Position numbers and translations under genes: made by a program. A model generated the notes under the pieces. It made no database searches. It was not told where the DNA came from and worked only from the letters and a program-made list of their open reading frames with translations. Of a stretch of DNA of 22,834 nucleotides, positions 14,338-21,575 are shown piece after piece. The stretch covers positions 1 to 22,834 of the forward strand of contig DVFO01000044.1 in the NCBI GenBank assembly GCA_018713215.1, read 5' to 3'. The stretch comes from Enterenecus faecium (lineage in GTDB: Bacteria; Bacillota; Clostridia; Oscillospirales; Oscillospiraceae). Position 1 is the first letter of the stretch. Every line of letters starts with the position of its first letter.

Positions 14338-14964
14338 ATGGAAGAGAAAAAATATCCTGCAATAGAGCCCAAATTTTATCAGGGAGACGAACCCTTTTGT
14401 ACAGCCAATGGAGATACATTTGCCTCCTTGGTGGATTACTGGCGATGGGCACATTCGGACTTGATAGGCAATGTGGAACGAGGCCACCTGGCAGAATATC
14501 TGGTGGCTTGTGCGCTGGGGATACAGCAGCGTGGGCGTGTGGAGTGGGATGCATATGATTTGCTTTCTCCTGAGGGAATCTCGGTGGAGGTGAAATCCTC
14601 CGGGTATCTCCAGAGCTGGGGACAGGACCGTCTATCAAGTATCAGCTTTCGTATACCGCCGACCCACGCTTGGGACCATGAAGCGAATGAATATGAATGT
14701 GAACTGAGACGACAAGCAAAGGTCTATGTGTTTTGTGTGCACCGTCACACAGAGCAGGAGACTTTAAACCCGTTGGATGTGAGCCAATGGGATTTTTATG
14801 TAGCTCCAACCACGCTACTCAACGAGAAGGTGGGAGCACAAAAGATGATTTCCTTGCACCGACTTTTGAATATTGGCGCTAGAAAATGTAGTTTTGAAGA
14901 ATTGCACGAGAAAATTATAGAGGCCGATTTACATGAAGGAGTGAATCGGGCACAGTTCGAGTAA
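14338..14964 (+). CDS. PD-(D/E)XK nuclease-like protein of unknown function
   Basis: This 208-residue protein shows a possible restriction-endonuclease-type active site: Glu53 in RGHLAEYLVA, Asp71 and Asp74 in WDAYDLL, and Glu84-Val-Lys86 in the strand ISVEVKSS, followed by LQSW (91-94). Spacing and secondary structure fit the PD-(D/E)XK superfamily, which includes restriction and repair nucleases. The second half (QAKVYVFCVHRHT, DVSQWDFYVAPT) is a conserved beta region seen in uncharacterised single-gene relatives. There is no methyltransferase or second defence gene beside it, so a restriction role is not supported. The ribosome site is poor (CGGGGG, 8-9 bases upstream), and A+T content is higher than in the neighbours. 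Nuclease activity is inferred from the motif only. Confidence 0.75.
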   Translation: MEEKKYPAIEPKFYQGDEPFCTANGDTFASLVDYWRWAHSDLIGNVERGHLAEYLVACALGIQQRGRVEWDAYDLLSPEGISVEVKSSGYLQSWGQDRLSSISFRIPPTHAWDHEANEYECELRRQAKVYVFCVHRHTEQETLNPLDVSQWDFYVAPTTLLNEKVGAQKMISLHRLLNIGARKCSFEELHEKIIEADLHEGVNRAQFE

Positions 14965-15046
14965 ATTTTTTGCTCGATAACACTTGCAAGATGTGGCCCC
15001 ATCGGGTACTCTGAATGGAGAACCAAACGCAGGGGGAATACCCAAC

Positions 15047-17590
15047 ATGAAACGATTGACAACTGGAATCATGGCCCACGTGGACGCCGGGAAAACCACC
15101 CTCACCGAGGCCATGCTCTATTTGACGGGCAACATCCGCCGCCTGGGCCGGGTGGACCACGGGGATGCCTTTTTGGATACCCAGGAACTGGAGCGGGAGC
15201 GGGGCATCACCATCTATGCCAAACAGGCCATCTTGCGCCGGGGGGACCTGGAGCTGACCTTGGTGGATACCCCGGGACACGTGGACTTCTCCGCCGAGAC
15301 GGAGCGGGCCCTGCAAGTGCTGGACTGCGCCATCCTGGTGGTCAGCGCCGCTGACGGGGTCCAGGGCCACACCGAGACCCTATGGCAGCTGCTGGAGGAG
15401 GCGGGGGTGCCCGTCTTTCTCTTTGTCAACAAGATGGACCAGCCCAATGAGGGAAAAGACGCTATACTCAAACAGCTGGAGGGGCGGCTGGGCCACGGCT
15501 TTGTGGACATGGCAGACCCGGAGGCCCGAGGGGAAGGGGCAGCTCTGTGCAGCGAGGAGCTCATGGAGCGGTACCTGTCCGGGGAGGAGTTCACCCAGGA
15601 GGAGCTGGCGGCTCTGGTGGTGCAGCGGCAGCTATTCCCGGTGTACTTCGGCTCCGCCCTCCAAGTGGAGGGGGTGGAAGAGCTGCTGGACGGCATTGAG
15701 GCCTATACCCTGGAACCGGAGTGGCCCCAAGACTTCGGGGCCCGGGTCTTTAAAATCACCCGGGACGAGCGGGGCGAGCGGCTCACCTGGCTGAAAGTCA
15801 CCGGGGGCCAACTGCGGGTGCGAGAGGTGCTCCACGGCCCGGACTGGGAGGAGAAGGTCAACCAGATTCGACTCTACTCCGGGGCCAAATTCACCGCGAT
15901 GGACGTGGCCCCCGCCGGGACGGTGTGCGCTGTGACCGGGCTCACCCATACCACGGCGGGGGAGGGCCTGGGGGCAGAGGAGAACTGGAGCGGCCCCCGG
16001 CTGGAGCCGGTGCTCTCCTATCAGGTGATTCCCCCGGAGGGGGTGGACGCCTCCACCTTGCTGGAGCGGCTACGCCGCCTGGAGGAGGAGGAGCCCCAGC
16101 TGCAAGTGGAGTGGGAGCCACATGCAGAGCAGGTGCGGGTGAAACTCATGGGCCAGGTGCACCGGGAGGTGCTGGAGCGGGAGCTGCGCCGCCGTTTTGA
16201 CCTGGATGTCACCTTTGGCCCCGGCAGCATTGTCTACCTGGAGACCTTGGCCAAGCCTGTGGAAGGTGTGGGGCACTTCGAGCCCCTGCGCCACTACGCC
16301 GAGGTGCACCTGCTCCTGGAGCCCCTGGAGCGGGGGGCGGGGCTGCAAATTGACACTGTGTGCTCCGAGGACGTGCTGGACGGCAACTGGCAGCGGCTCA
16401 TTCTCACCCACCTGGTGGAGCGCCAGCATGTGGGGGTGCTCACCGGGTCCCCCATCACCGATTTGAAGCTGACCCTGCTCACCGGCAAGGGCCACTTGAA
16501 GCATACCGAGGGAGGAGACTTCCGCCAGGCCACCTATCGTGCCATCCGACAGGGGCTGATGATGGGGGAGACCATCCTGCTGGAGCCCTGGTATACCTTC
16601 CGCCTGGAGGTGCCGGGGGAGAGCGTAGGCCGGGCCATGACCGACGTGCAGCGCATGTGCGGCGACTTTGAGGGCCCGGAGATGCGAGGGGAGACGGCGG
16701 TGCTCACCGGGTCCCTGCCCGTATCTGAGGTGGGGGACTACTGGAGCCAGGTGGCCGCCTATACCCAGGGCCGGGGGCGGTTCTCCTGCCGCCTGGACGG
16801 ATACCGGCCCTGCCATAACACCCAGCAAGTGGTGGAGGAGCGGGGCTACGACCCCGACCGGGACGTGGACAACCCCTCGGGCTCGGTGTTCTGTGACCAC
16901 GGGGCGGGGGTGCACGTGCCCTGGAATGAGGTGCGTTCCCACATGCATGTGGACAGCGGCTGGCTGCCAGAGGAGGAGCGGGCCCGCAAGGCCCAGCCCG
17001 CCCCCCAGTTCCAGCGAGGCTACGCCTCCCAGGTGGCCTTGGACAAGGAGCTGGAGGAGATCTTTGCCCGCACCTATGGGGCGGTGAAGCCCCGGGCCTT
17101 CCACTCGGTGAAGGCCACTACCAAGCCCAAGGAGCGGCCCTGGAAGGGCTTAAAAAAGCGGACGGGGAAGGACTACCTGCTGGTGGATGGATACAACATC
17201 ATCCACGCCTGGGAGGACCTGTCCGCCCTGGCCCGAGAGGATTTGGACGGGGCACGAGCCAAGCTCATCGACTTGCTGCGCAACTACCAGAGCTGGCGAG
17301 GTTGTCGGGTCATCGTGGTCTTTGACGCCTATAAGGTCAAGGGCGGCAAGGGTGCCGTGGAGCAGCTGGGGGACCTGTATGTGGTGTACACCAAGGAGGC
17401 GGAGACTGCCGACATGTACATTGAGCGCACCACTTACCAGCTCAGCCGGGACAACCGGGTGCGGGTGGCCACCTCCGACGGCCTGGAGCAGATGATCATT
17501 CTGGGCCACGGGGCCCAGCGCATGTCCGCCGCCGAGCTGAAATACGAGACGGATCAGGTGATGGCCCAGATTCGAGATACGATAGGATGA
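15047..17590 (+). CDS. TetM-like ribosomal-protection GTPase fused to a Rae1/YacP NYN endoribonuclease
   Basis: This is an 847-residue fusion. The first part is an EF-G-like translational GTPase of the TetM/TetO type: AHVDAGKT (10-17), RERGIT (50-55), DTPGH (74-78) and NKMD (128-131) are intact nucleotide motifs, followed by EF-G-type domains to about residue 585. A Cys/His-containing insert (about 585-640, with SVFCDHGAGVHVPW) and a basic linker lead to a C-terminal NYN domain (709-847) that is very like Bacillus Rae1/YacP: YLLVDGYNIIHAW, RVIVVFDAYKVKG, EAETADMYIE, VATSDGLEQ. The acidic residues Asp714, Asp760, Asp789 and Asp811 are kept. Rae1 cuts mRNA in the ribosomal A site. I chose the ATG at 15047 (AGGGGG 10 bases upstream, start MKRLTTGIMAHVDAGKTT); the frame from 14984 adds unrelated residues. 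Tetracycline resistance cannot be assumed. A poor promoter (TTGCAA 14984, TACTCT 15007) may precede it. Confidence 0.92.
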   Translation: MKRLTTGIMAHVDAGKTTLTEAMLYLTGNIRRLGRVDHGDAFLDTQELERERGITIYAKQAILRRGDLELTLVDTPGHVDFSAETERALQVLDCAILVVSAADGVQGHTETLWQLLEEAGVPVFLFVNKMDQPNEGKDAILKQLEGRLGHGFVDMADPEARGEGAALCSEELMERYLSGEEFTQEELAALVVQRQLFPVYFGSALQVEGVEELLDGIEAYTLEPEWPQDFGARVFKITRDERGERLTWLKVTGGQLRVREVLHGPDWEEKVNQIRLYSGAKFTAMDVAPAGTVCAVTGLTHTTAGEGLGAEENWSGPRLEPVLSYQVIPPEGVDASTLLERLRRLEEEEPQLQVEWEPHAEQVRVKLMGQVHREVLERELRRRFDLDVTFGPGSIVYLETLAKPVEGVGHFEPLRHYAEVHLLLEPLERGAGLQIDTVCSEDVLDGNWQRLILTHLVERQHVGVLTGSPITDLKLTLLTGKGHLKHTEGGDFRQATYRAIRQGLMMGETILLEPWYTFRLEVPGESVGRAMTDVQRMCGDFEGPEMRGETAVLTGSLPVSEVGDYWSQVAAYTQGRGRFSCRLDGYRPCHNTQQVVEERGYDPDRDVDNPSGSVFCDHGAGVHVPWNEVRSHMHVDSGWLPEEERARKAQPAPQFQRGYASQVALDKELEEIFARTYGAVKPRAFHSVKATTKPKERPWKGLKKRTGKDYLLVDGYNIIHAWEDLSALAREDLDGARAKLIDLLRNYQSWRGCRVIVVFDAYKVKGGKGAVEQLGDLYVVYTKEAETADMYIERTTYQLSRDNRVRVATSDGLEQMIILGHGAQRMSAAELKYETDQVMAQIRDTIG

Positions 17591-17591
17591 T

Positions 17592-17633
17592 AAAAGACCT
17601 CCACAACCGGCTTCCCGGTTGTGGAGGTCTTTT
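17592..17633. terminator. Bidirectional terminator between the GTPase-Rae1 gene and the DUF815 gene
   Basis: Perfect 19-base arms AAAAGACCTCCACAACCGG (17592-17610) and the complement (17615-17633) with a CTTC loop have T runs on both strands. It fills the whole gap between the two convergent stop codons. Confidence 0.92.
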
Positions 17634-17635
17634 CA

Positions 17636-18829
17636 TCACAGAGACAGCACAAATTGCAGCGCTGTCCGGGGCGTGGTGGACCCGTGGTGCCGCTCCCAGG
17701 CGATGGCCTGCTGGTGGAGCTGCTCCTGGGGTAGGGTGCACCCATGCTGGGCGGCAAACAGGTCCACCAGGTCCAAGAACTCGCCCCGGCTCAAGCCCTG
17801 GTACAGGATGCGCAGGCCGAAGCGGTCGGCCAGGGAGGTCTTTTCCCGGATGGTCTCGTTGCGGTCCATCTCGTCGCCTGCCCGCTCCGAAATGGTCTGC
17901 CGTACCAGATGACGGCGGTTGGAGGTGGCGTAGATGGCCACGTTCTGGGGCCGACGCTCCACGCCGCCCTCCAAAATGGTTTTCAACACCGAGTAGGTGG
18001 GGTCGTCCCGGTCAAAGGTGAGGTCGTCAATGAAGATGATGAACTTCAAGGGCTGCCCCTCCAGAGAGCGGATGAGGGCGGGCAGGCCGGACAGGTTCTC
18101 CTTGTCCGCCTCAATGAGGCGCAGCTGCTCCATCCCCGGCAGGGTGAGCAGGTGCTTGACGGTGGCGGACTTGCCGGTGCCGCTCTCGCCATAGAGCAGC
18201 ACATTGTTGACGTATTTCCCCGCCAGCAGCGCCCGGGTGTTCTGCACCACTTGATTGCGGTGGTGCTCGTAGCCCATGAGCTGCTGGCTGGTGGGACAGT
18301 CGGGGTGGGGCACCGGGACGAGGGTGCCGTCCTCCCACACAAAGGCCTTGTGCCGGGCCAGGGGTCCCACACCCTCCTGGCGATAGGCCCGGGACAGAGA
18401 AGGAAGAACGAAGGGGGGCGCAGGGGGCCAGATAAGCATCTGAGGCAGTAAGGGGCGTAGTTTGGCAGGAGTGGCAGCGGTGATAGCATCCAGCCAAGTT
18501 TGGCTGGAAATCAATCCAATTTGGTTAAGAGTGTTGATGTCCAGCCTGGCGGCATACTCCAGATGCGCCGGGCACTCCCCCTTTGCTATGGCGGTGGGGT
18601 AGGGCCCCTGGGACCAGCGCAGAGCCTCATAGAGCCAGTGGCCCAGGCTGGGGCTGCCGGAGCGCTGCATCTCATAGAAGAGCTGGCTGTAGTGTTGGGC
18701 GGCGGTCAGGCCGCCCCCTGTCTCCAGGGCCTGGGACAGCTTGGACAGGGCCACCAGCACCGGCTGGTCCAGCAGGTCCCGGTAGACGGAGAGGGTGGAC
18801 AGACCGATATGAACATGGGAGAGTTCCAT
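17636..18829 (-). CDS. DUF815-family AAA+ ATPase
   Basis: This 397-residue protein has an N-terminal helical region (1-185) and a C-terminal ATPase domain. Walker A is GESGTGKS (214-221), Walker B is FIIFIDDL (263-270), and the family hallmark YATSNRRHL lies near 302-310, followed by an arginine-rich RFGLRI segment. DUF815 proteins resemble AAA+ loaders, but their client is unknown. I chose the ATG at 18829 because GAGGTG lies 6 bases upstream; a GTG at 18838 would sit in that ribosome site. The gene is divergent from the NUDIX gene and shares promoter DNA with it. Confidence 0.9.
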   Translation of the reverse strand: MELSHVHIGLSTLSVYRDLLDQPVLVALSKLSQALETGGGLTAAQHYSQLFYEMQRSGSPSLGHWLYEALRWSQGPYPTAIAKGECPAHLEYAARLDINTLNQIGLISSQTWLDAITAATPAKLRPLLPQMLIWPPAPPFVLPSLSRAYRQEGVGPLARHKAFVWEDGTLVPVPHPDCPTSQQLMGYEHHRNQVVQNTRALLAGKYVNNVLLYGESGTGKSATVKHLLTLPGMEQLRLIEADKENLSGLPALIRSLEGQPLKFIIFIDDLTFDRDDPTYSVLKTILEGGVERRPQNVAIYATSNRRHLVRQTISERAGDEMDRNETIREKTSLADRFGLRILYQGLSRGEFLDLVDLFAAQHGCTLPQEQLHQQAIAWERHHGSTTPRTALQFVLSL

Positions 18830-18866
18830 GGAAAACACCTCGTCGTTTCTCTAGTGTGATAAAGTC

Positions 18867-18895
18867 ATTATACAAGTTTTTTCCTCCTATGGCAA
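18867..18895 (-). promoter_or_regulatory. Promoter of the DUF815 gene
   Basis: On the minus strand TTGCCA (18895-18890) and a perfect TATAAT (18872-18867) are 17 bases apart. The -35 hexamer is the same six base pairs used by the plus-strand promoter. Confidence 0.75.
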
Positions 18896-18918
18896 TGGGG
18901 AGAAAAGTGTGCTATACT
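18890..18918 (+). promoter_or_regulatory. Promoter of the NUDIX gene
   Basis: TATACT (18913-18918) with the TGC extension lies 17 bases after TGGCAA (18890-18895). The -35 is weak (3 of 6), so the extended -10 probably does most of the work. Confidence 0.6.
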
Positions 18919-18948
18919 CAGGGAAATGAGACGAGGAGGTCTTGTGGT

Positions 18949-19488
18949 ATGGAACTCATGGAAAAAACACTCACCAGCAAGCTGGTGTATGACGGCGGTC
19001 TGCTGAAGGTCCACTATGATACGGTGGAGCTCATCAACGGCCGTACCTCCTGGCGGGAGGTGATCCGCCACCCCGGCGCCGTGGTCATGGTGCCCATTGA
19101 CGACGAGGACAACATCTACCTGGTGCGCCAGTACCGCTACCCCTATGCCAAGGTGCTCCTGGAGGTGCCCGCCGGCAAGCTGGAGTACGGCGAGGACCAC
19201 TTTGAGGCGGCCAAGCGGGAGCTCAGCGAGGAGATCGGCGCCGAGGCCCGGGAGTGGATTCCCATGGGTGAGATGCTGCCCACCCCCGGCTTCTGCGACG
19301 AGCTCCAGCACGTGTACCTGGCCCGTGGCCTCACCTTCGGCCAGATGCACCCCGACGAGGATGAATTCCTAGAGCGGGTGAAGATGCCCCTGTCTGAGGC
19401 AGTGGAAATGGCCATTGACGGCCGCCTGGAGGACAGCAAGACGGTGGCCTCCATCCTGCGGGCAGCGGGTCGGCTCAAGAAGGTATAA
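18949..19488 (+). CDS. NUDIX hydrolase, ADP-ribose pyrophosphatase type
   Basis: This 179-residue cytoplasmic enzyme should split ADP-ribose or a related nucleoside diphosphate sugar into AMP and a sugar phosphate. The complete Nudix box is at 76-98: Gly76, Glu82, then REL-S-EE-IG (90-97), which bind the catalytic metal. The preceding VLLEVPAGKLE and the later MLPTPGFCDE (109-118) are typical of NudF/YqkG proteins, as is the N-terminal beta part. I chose the ATG at 18949 because GAGGAGGT lies 8 bases upstream. The last codons and the stop lie inside a perfect hairpin. It is divergent from the DUF815 gene. Confidence 0.92.
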   Translation: MELMEKTLTSKLVYDGGLLKVHYDTVELINGRTSWREVIRHPGAVVMVPIDDEDNIYLVRQYRYPYAKVLLEVPAGKLEYGEDHFEAAKRELSEEIGAEAREWIPMGEMLPTPGFCDELQHVYLARGLTFGQMHPDEDEFLERVKMPLSEAVEMAIDGRLEDSKTVASILRAAGRLKKV

Positions 19489-19610
19489 TAACCGCAAAAC
19501 GGTTATTATACCAGGAGTTTGATTGCCGTTTTTCTCGCCCCTAACGGGGCAACCGAAAAAACATGGCGTTCTCCCATTCCGGCTTTGCCGTTATGGGAGA
19601 AGGGGCATGT
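19482..19610. terminator. Hairpin array spanning both stop codons of a convergent pair
   Basis: Three inverted repeats are packed in 129 bases. The first has 13-base perfect arms GGTATAATAACCG (19482-19494) and its complement (19500-19512) and includes the NUDIX stop codon. The second (19528-19562) pairs GTTTTT with AAAAAC and GCCCC with GGGGC around TAAC. The third (19561-19610) nests ACATG/CATGT, TTCTCCCAT/ATGGGAGAA and CGGC/GCCG, and includes the stop codon of the minus-strand gene. No hairpin has a clean T run except the second, whose arms hold T and A tracts. Confidence 0.65.
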
Positions 19611-19953
19611 CCGGCAGCTGCCCGGTGCGTCTGCGGTATTGAACCAGCTCAAACTGGATAAAGGCGGCAATCAAAATGAGCCCCGCCGCCAGCACCTCCC
19701 ATTGGGCGGCGCAATGCTCTGCGGCGTTGACGGGGTCTGTCTCTCTCAGGTCCTTGAGGGCCTGGGTGAGGAAGAACCCAGAGCTGCCCAGGGTGAGGGC
19801 GGTCTCACCGCAGCGCAGGGGATAAAACCCGGTGGTTTGTCCAGCTTCGGCCCGGTATAGGGTGTGCACTGCCATCAGGGCGGCCACCAGCACCGCCATC
19901 AGAAAGGAAAAGTCGGAATCGGCACTCCGGTCGGGTCTGGTGGGCTGGTCCAT
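19591..19953 (-). CDS. Small membrane protein of unknown function
   Basis: This 120-residue protein has hydrophobic segments near residues 15-33 and 85-103, with a weaker one near 50-66 (GETALTLGSSGFFLTQAL), so two or three membrane passes. The start is polar and rich in Asp and Arg, and the end is QYRRRTGQLPDMPLLP. I do not recognise a family. AGGGGG lies 7 bases before the ATG at 19953. The gene is convergent with the NUDIX gene and divergent from the flippase. Its stop codon lies inside a nested hairpin. It is a hypothetical gene, supported by its ribosome site and membrane pattern. Confidence 0.65.
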   Translation of the reverse strand: MDQPTRPDRSADSDFSFLMAVLVAALMAVHTLYRAEAGQTTGFYPLRCGETALTLGSSGFFLTQALKDLRETDPVNAAEHCAAQWEVLAAGLILIAAFIQFELVQYRRRTGQLPDMPLLP

Positions 19954-20013
19954 GCATCTACCCCCTTTTTGCTATCCTATGCGGCGAAATGGAAAAAAGT
20001 TCACATGAAACAT

Positions 20014-20053
20014 CCCCCTTTCTCATAGAATGGAAACGCTATGAGAAGGGGGG
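20014..20053 (+). promoter_or_regulatory. Hairpin that hides the ribosome site of the flippase gene
   Basis: CCCCCTTTCTCATAG (20014-20028) pairs with CTATGAGAAGGGGGG (20039-20053) over 15 bases with one G-U pair; the loop is AATGGAAACG. The 3' arm contains the AAGGGGGG ribosome site of the TTG start at 20061. The hairpin is followed by ATTTGTTTTG, so it could also act as a leaky terminator. Confidence 0.65.
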
Positions 20054-20060
20054 ATTTGTT

Positions 20061-21575
20061 TTGAGCGCCATGTGGTCGGGAACGCTGCTGCTCACCGCCA
20101 CCGGGCTGTTTGCCCAGGTGGTGGGCTTTTTATACCGGATGATGCTCTCCCGGCTCATTGGGGCGGAGACCATGGGGCTGTATCAATTGGTGATGCCGGT
20201 GTACTCCATGTTTATGTCGGTGACGGCGGTGGGCCTGACAGTGGCGGTGTCCACCCGTGCCGCCCGGTGCCATGCCCTGGGAGACGAGGCGGGGGTGACC
20301 CAGGTGTTGGGGGCGGGCCTGCGCCGCTTCTTCCTCCTGGCCGTCCCCCTGGGGGCGGTGATCGTGTGGTGCTCGGACCCCATTTCCGTGTACCTGCTGG
20401 GGGATGCCCGCACCCGGCTGGGCATTGTGCTCTTGGTGCCCTGTGTCCTCCTCACCGGGGTGGAGAACCTGCACAAGCACTGTTTTTACGGTACCGGGCG
20501 GGTGCGCATCCCCGCCACCGTGGAGACCATGGAGCAGCTGGTGCGGGCCGGGGCGGTGCTGGGCCTGCTGGTGTGGCTGCTCCCCCAAAACCAGGAGCGC
20601 ACTGTGGGCCTCATCGTGCTGGGTATGGTCATCTGCGAGGTGTTTTCCGCCGTGTCCCTGGTGATACTCTTTCAGCGCACCCGCCCCCGGGGCCTGGCCC
20701 GGGACCCGTCGGTGGCAAAGGGCCTGTGGTCCATCGCCATCCCCGTGGGCCTCACCTCGGTGCTGGGCACCATCTTGGGCTCGGCCAATGCGGTGCTCAT
20801 CCCCGCCAAGCTGGTGGAAGGGGGTATGGAGTCCGGGGCGGCCATGTCCGCCTTCGGTGTCCTGTGCGGCATGACCATGCCCCTGCTGGCTCTTCCCACC
20901 GGGTTTATCGGGGCGCTGTGCTTGACCATGGTGCCCGATCTGTCCCGGCGCACCGCCCACGGGGACGCCCGGGTGGCGGCGGGATTTTTAAACCGCATCA
21001 TGTCGGTGACCATGCTGCTCATGGCCCCCTGTATGGCGCTGCTGGTGGTGATGGGCCCCACCGTGGGTCAGCTCCTGTTCCAGCAGCAACGGGTGGGGGA
21101 GTACATCCTGCCCCTGGCAGTTGGCACCCTGATGACCTGTGTGCAGTCGGTGTTGGGGGGCGCCCTCAACGGCCTGGGGCTCCAGGGCAAGGGGGCCAGA
21201 AACGCCATCGCCAGCGACGTGGTGCAGCTGGCCTTTACCTATGGCACGGTGTCCACCTGGGGCCTGCGGGGCTTTGTGGTGGGCTTCGTCCTCTCCTCCC
21301 TGGTGGGAATGGGGATGAACCTGGCCTCGGTGCTCCACGCCACCGGGCTCCGCCTGCGGCTGTACGCCTGGTTTGTCCGCCCGGTGCTGTCGGCGGTGCT
21401 GGTGGGGCTGTGGTGTCGGCTGCTGTTTCAATGGCTGCTGGGGGCCGGGGTGTGGCTGGGCACCACCTGCGTGGTGTGCGTGGTGGTGGGCACGGTGCTC
21501 TATGTGGCCGTGCTGCTTATGCAGGGGCTTTCGGTATTTGGCTGGTTATGGGCAAGGAGGGGGAAGAAGACATGA
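20061..21575 (+). CDS. SpoVB/MurJ-like polysaccharide flippase (MOP superfamily)
   Basis: This protein of about 504 residues has some 13-14 hydrophobic segments along its whole length. The start SAMWSGTLLLTATGLFAQVVGFLYRMMLSRLIGAETMGLYQLVMPVYS is characteristic in pattern (GxxxLxxxxLxxRxIGAExxGLYQL) of the SpoVB and lipid-linked sugar flippase group. Such proteins move lipid-bound wall or cortex precursors across the membrane; whether this one works in sporulation is not shown. I chose the TTG at 20061 because AAGGGGGG ends 7 bases before it; an ATG at 20070 is possible, and an ATG at 19989 in the same frame has no ribosome site and lies before the hairpin. Its stop overlaps the start of the amidotransferase gene by four bases (ATGA). 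Confidence 0.88.
   Translation: MSAMWSGTLLLTATGLFAQVVGFLYRMMLSRLIGAETMGLYQLVMPVYSMFMSVTAVGLTVAVSTRAARCHALGDEAGVTQVLGAGLRRFFLLAVPLGAVIVWCSDPISVYLLGDARTRLGIVLLVPCVLLTGVENLHKHCFYGTGRVRIPATVETMEQLVRAGAVLGLLVWLLPQNQERTVGLIVLGMVICEVFSAVSLVILFQRTRPRGLARDPSVAKGLWSIAIPVGLTSVLGTILGSANAVLIPAKLVEGGMESGAAMSAFGVLCGMTMPLLALPTGFIGALCLTMVPDLSRRTAHGDARVAAGFLNRIMSVTMLLMAPCMALLVVMGPTVGQLLFQQQRVGEYILPLAVGTLMTCVQSVLGGALNGLGLQGKGARNAIASDVVQLAFTYGTVSTWGLRGFVVGFVLSSLVGMGMNLASVLHATGLRLRLYAWFVRPVLSAVLVGLWCRLLFQWLLGAGVWLGTTCVVCVVVGTVLYVAVLLMQGLSVFGWLWARRGKKT

Noticed and set aside
14957..14977. Hairpin TCGAG/CTCGA after the PD-(D/E)XK gene as a terminator
   Set aside because: Only five pairs form around an 11-base loop and the T run lies in the loop, so termination is unlikely.
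15047..17590. A tetracycline resistance determinant
   Set aside because: The GTPase is only TetM-like and carries a fused nuclease. The drug-displacing loops cannot be confirmed by eye, so resistance is not claimed.
20072..21571. Long out-of-frame extension upstream of the amidotransferase
   Set aside because: This part is the flippase gene read in another frame (Gly/Pro/His-rich). The real amidotransferase start is the ATG at 21572 with a strong ribosome site.
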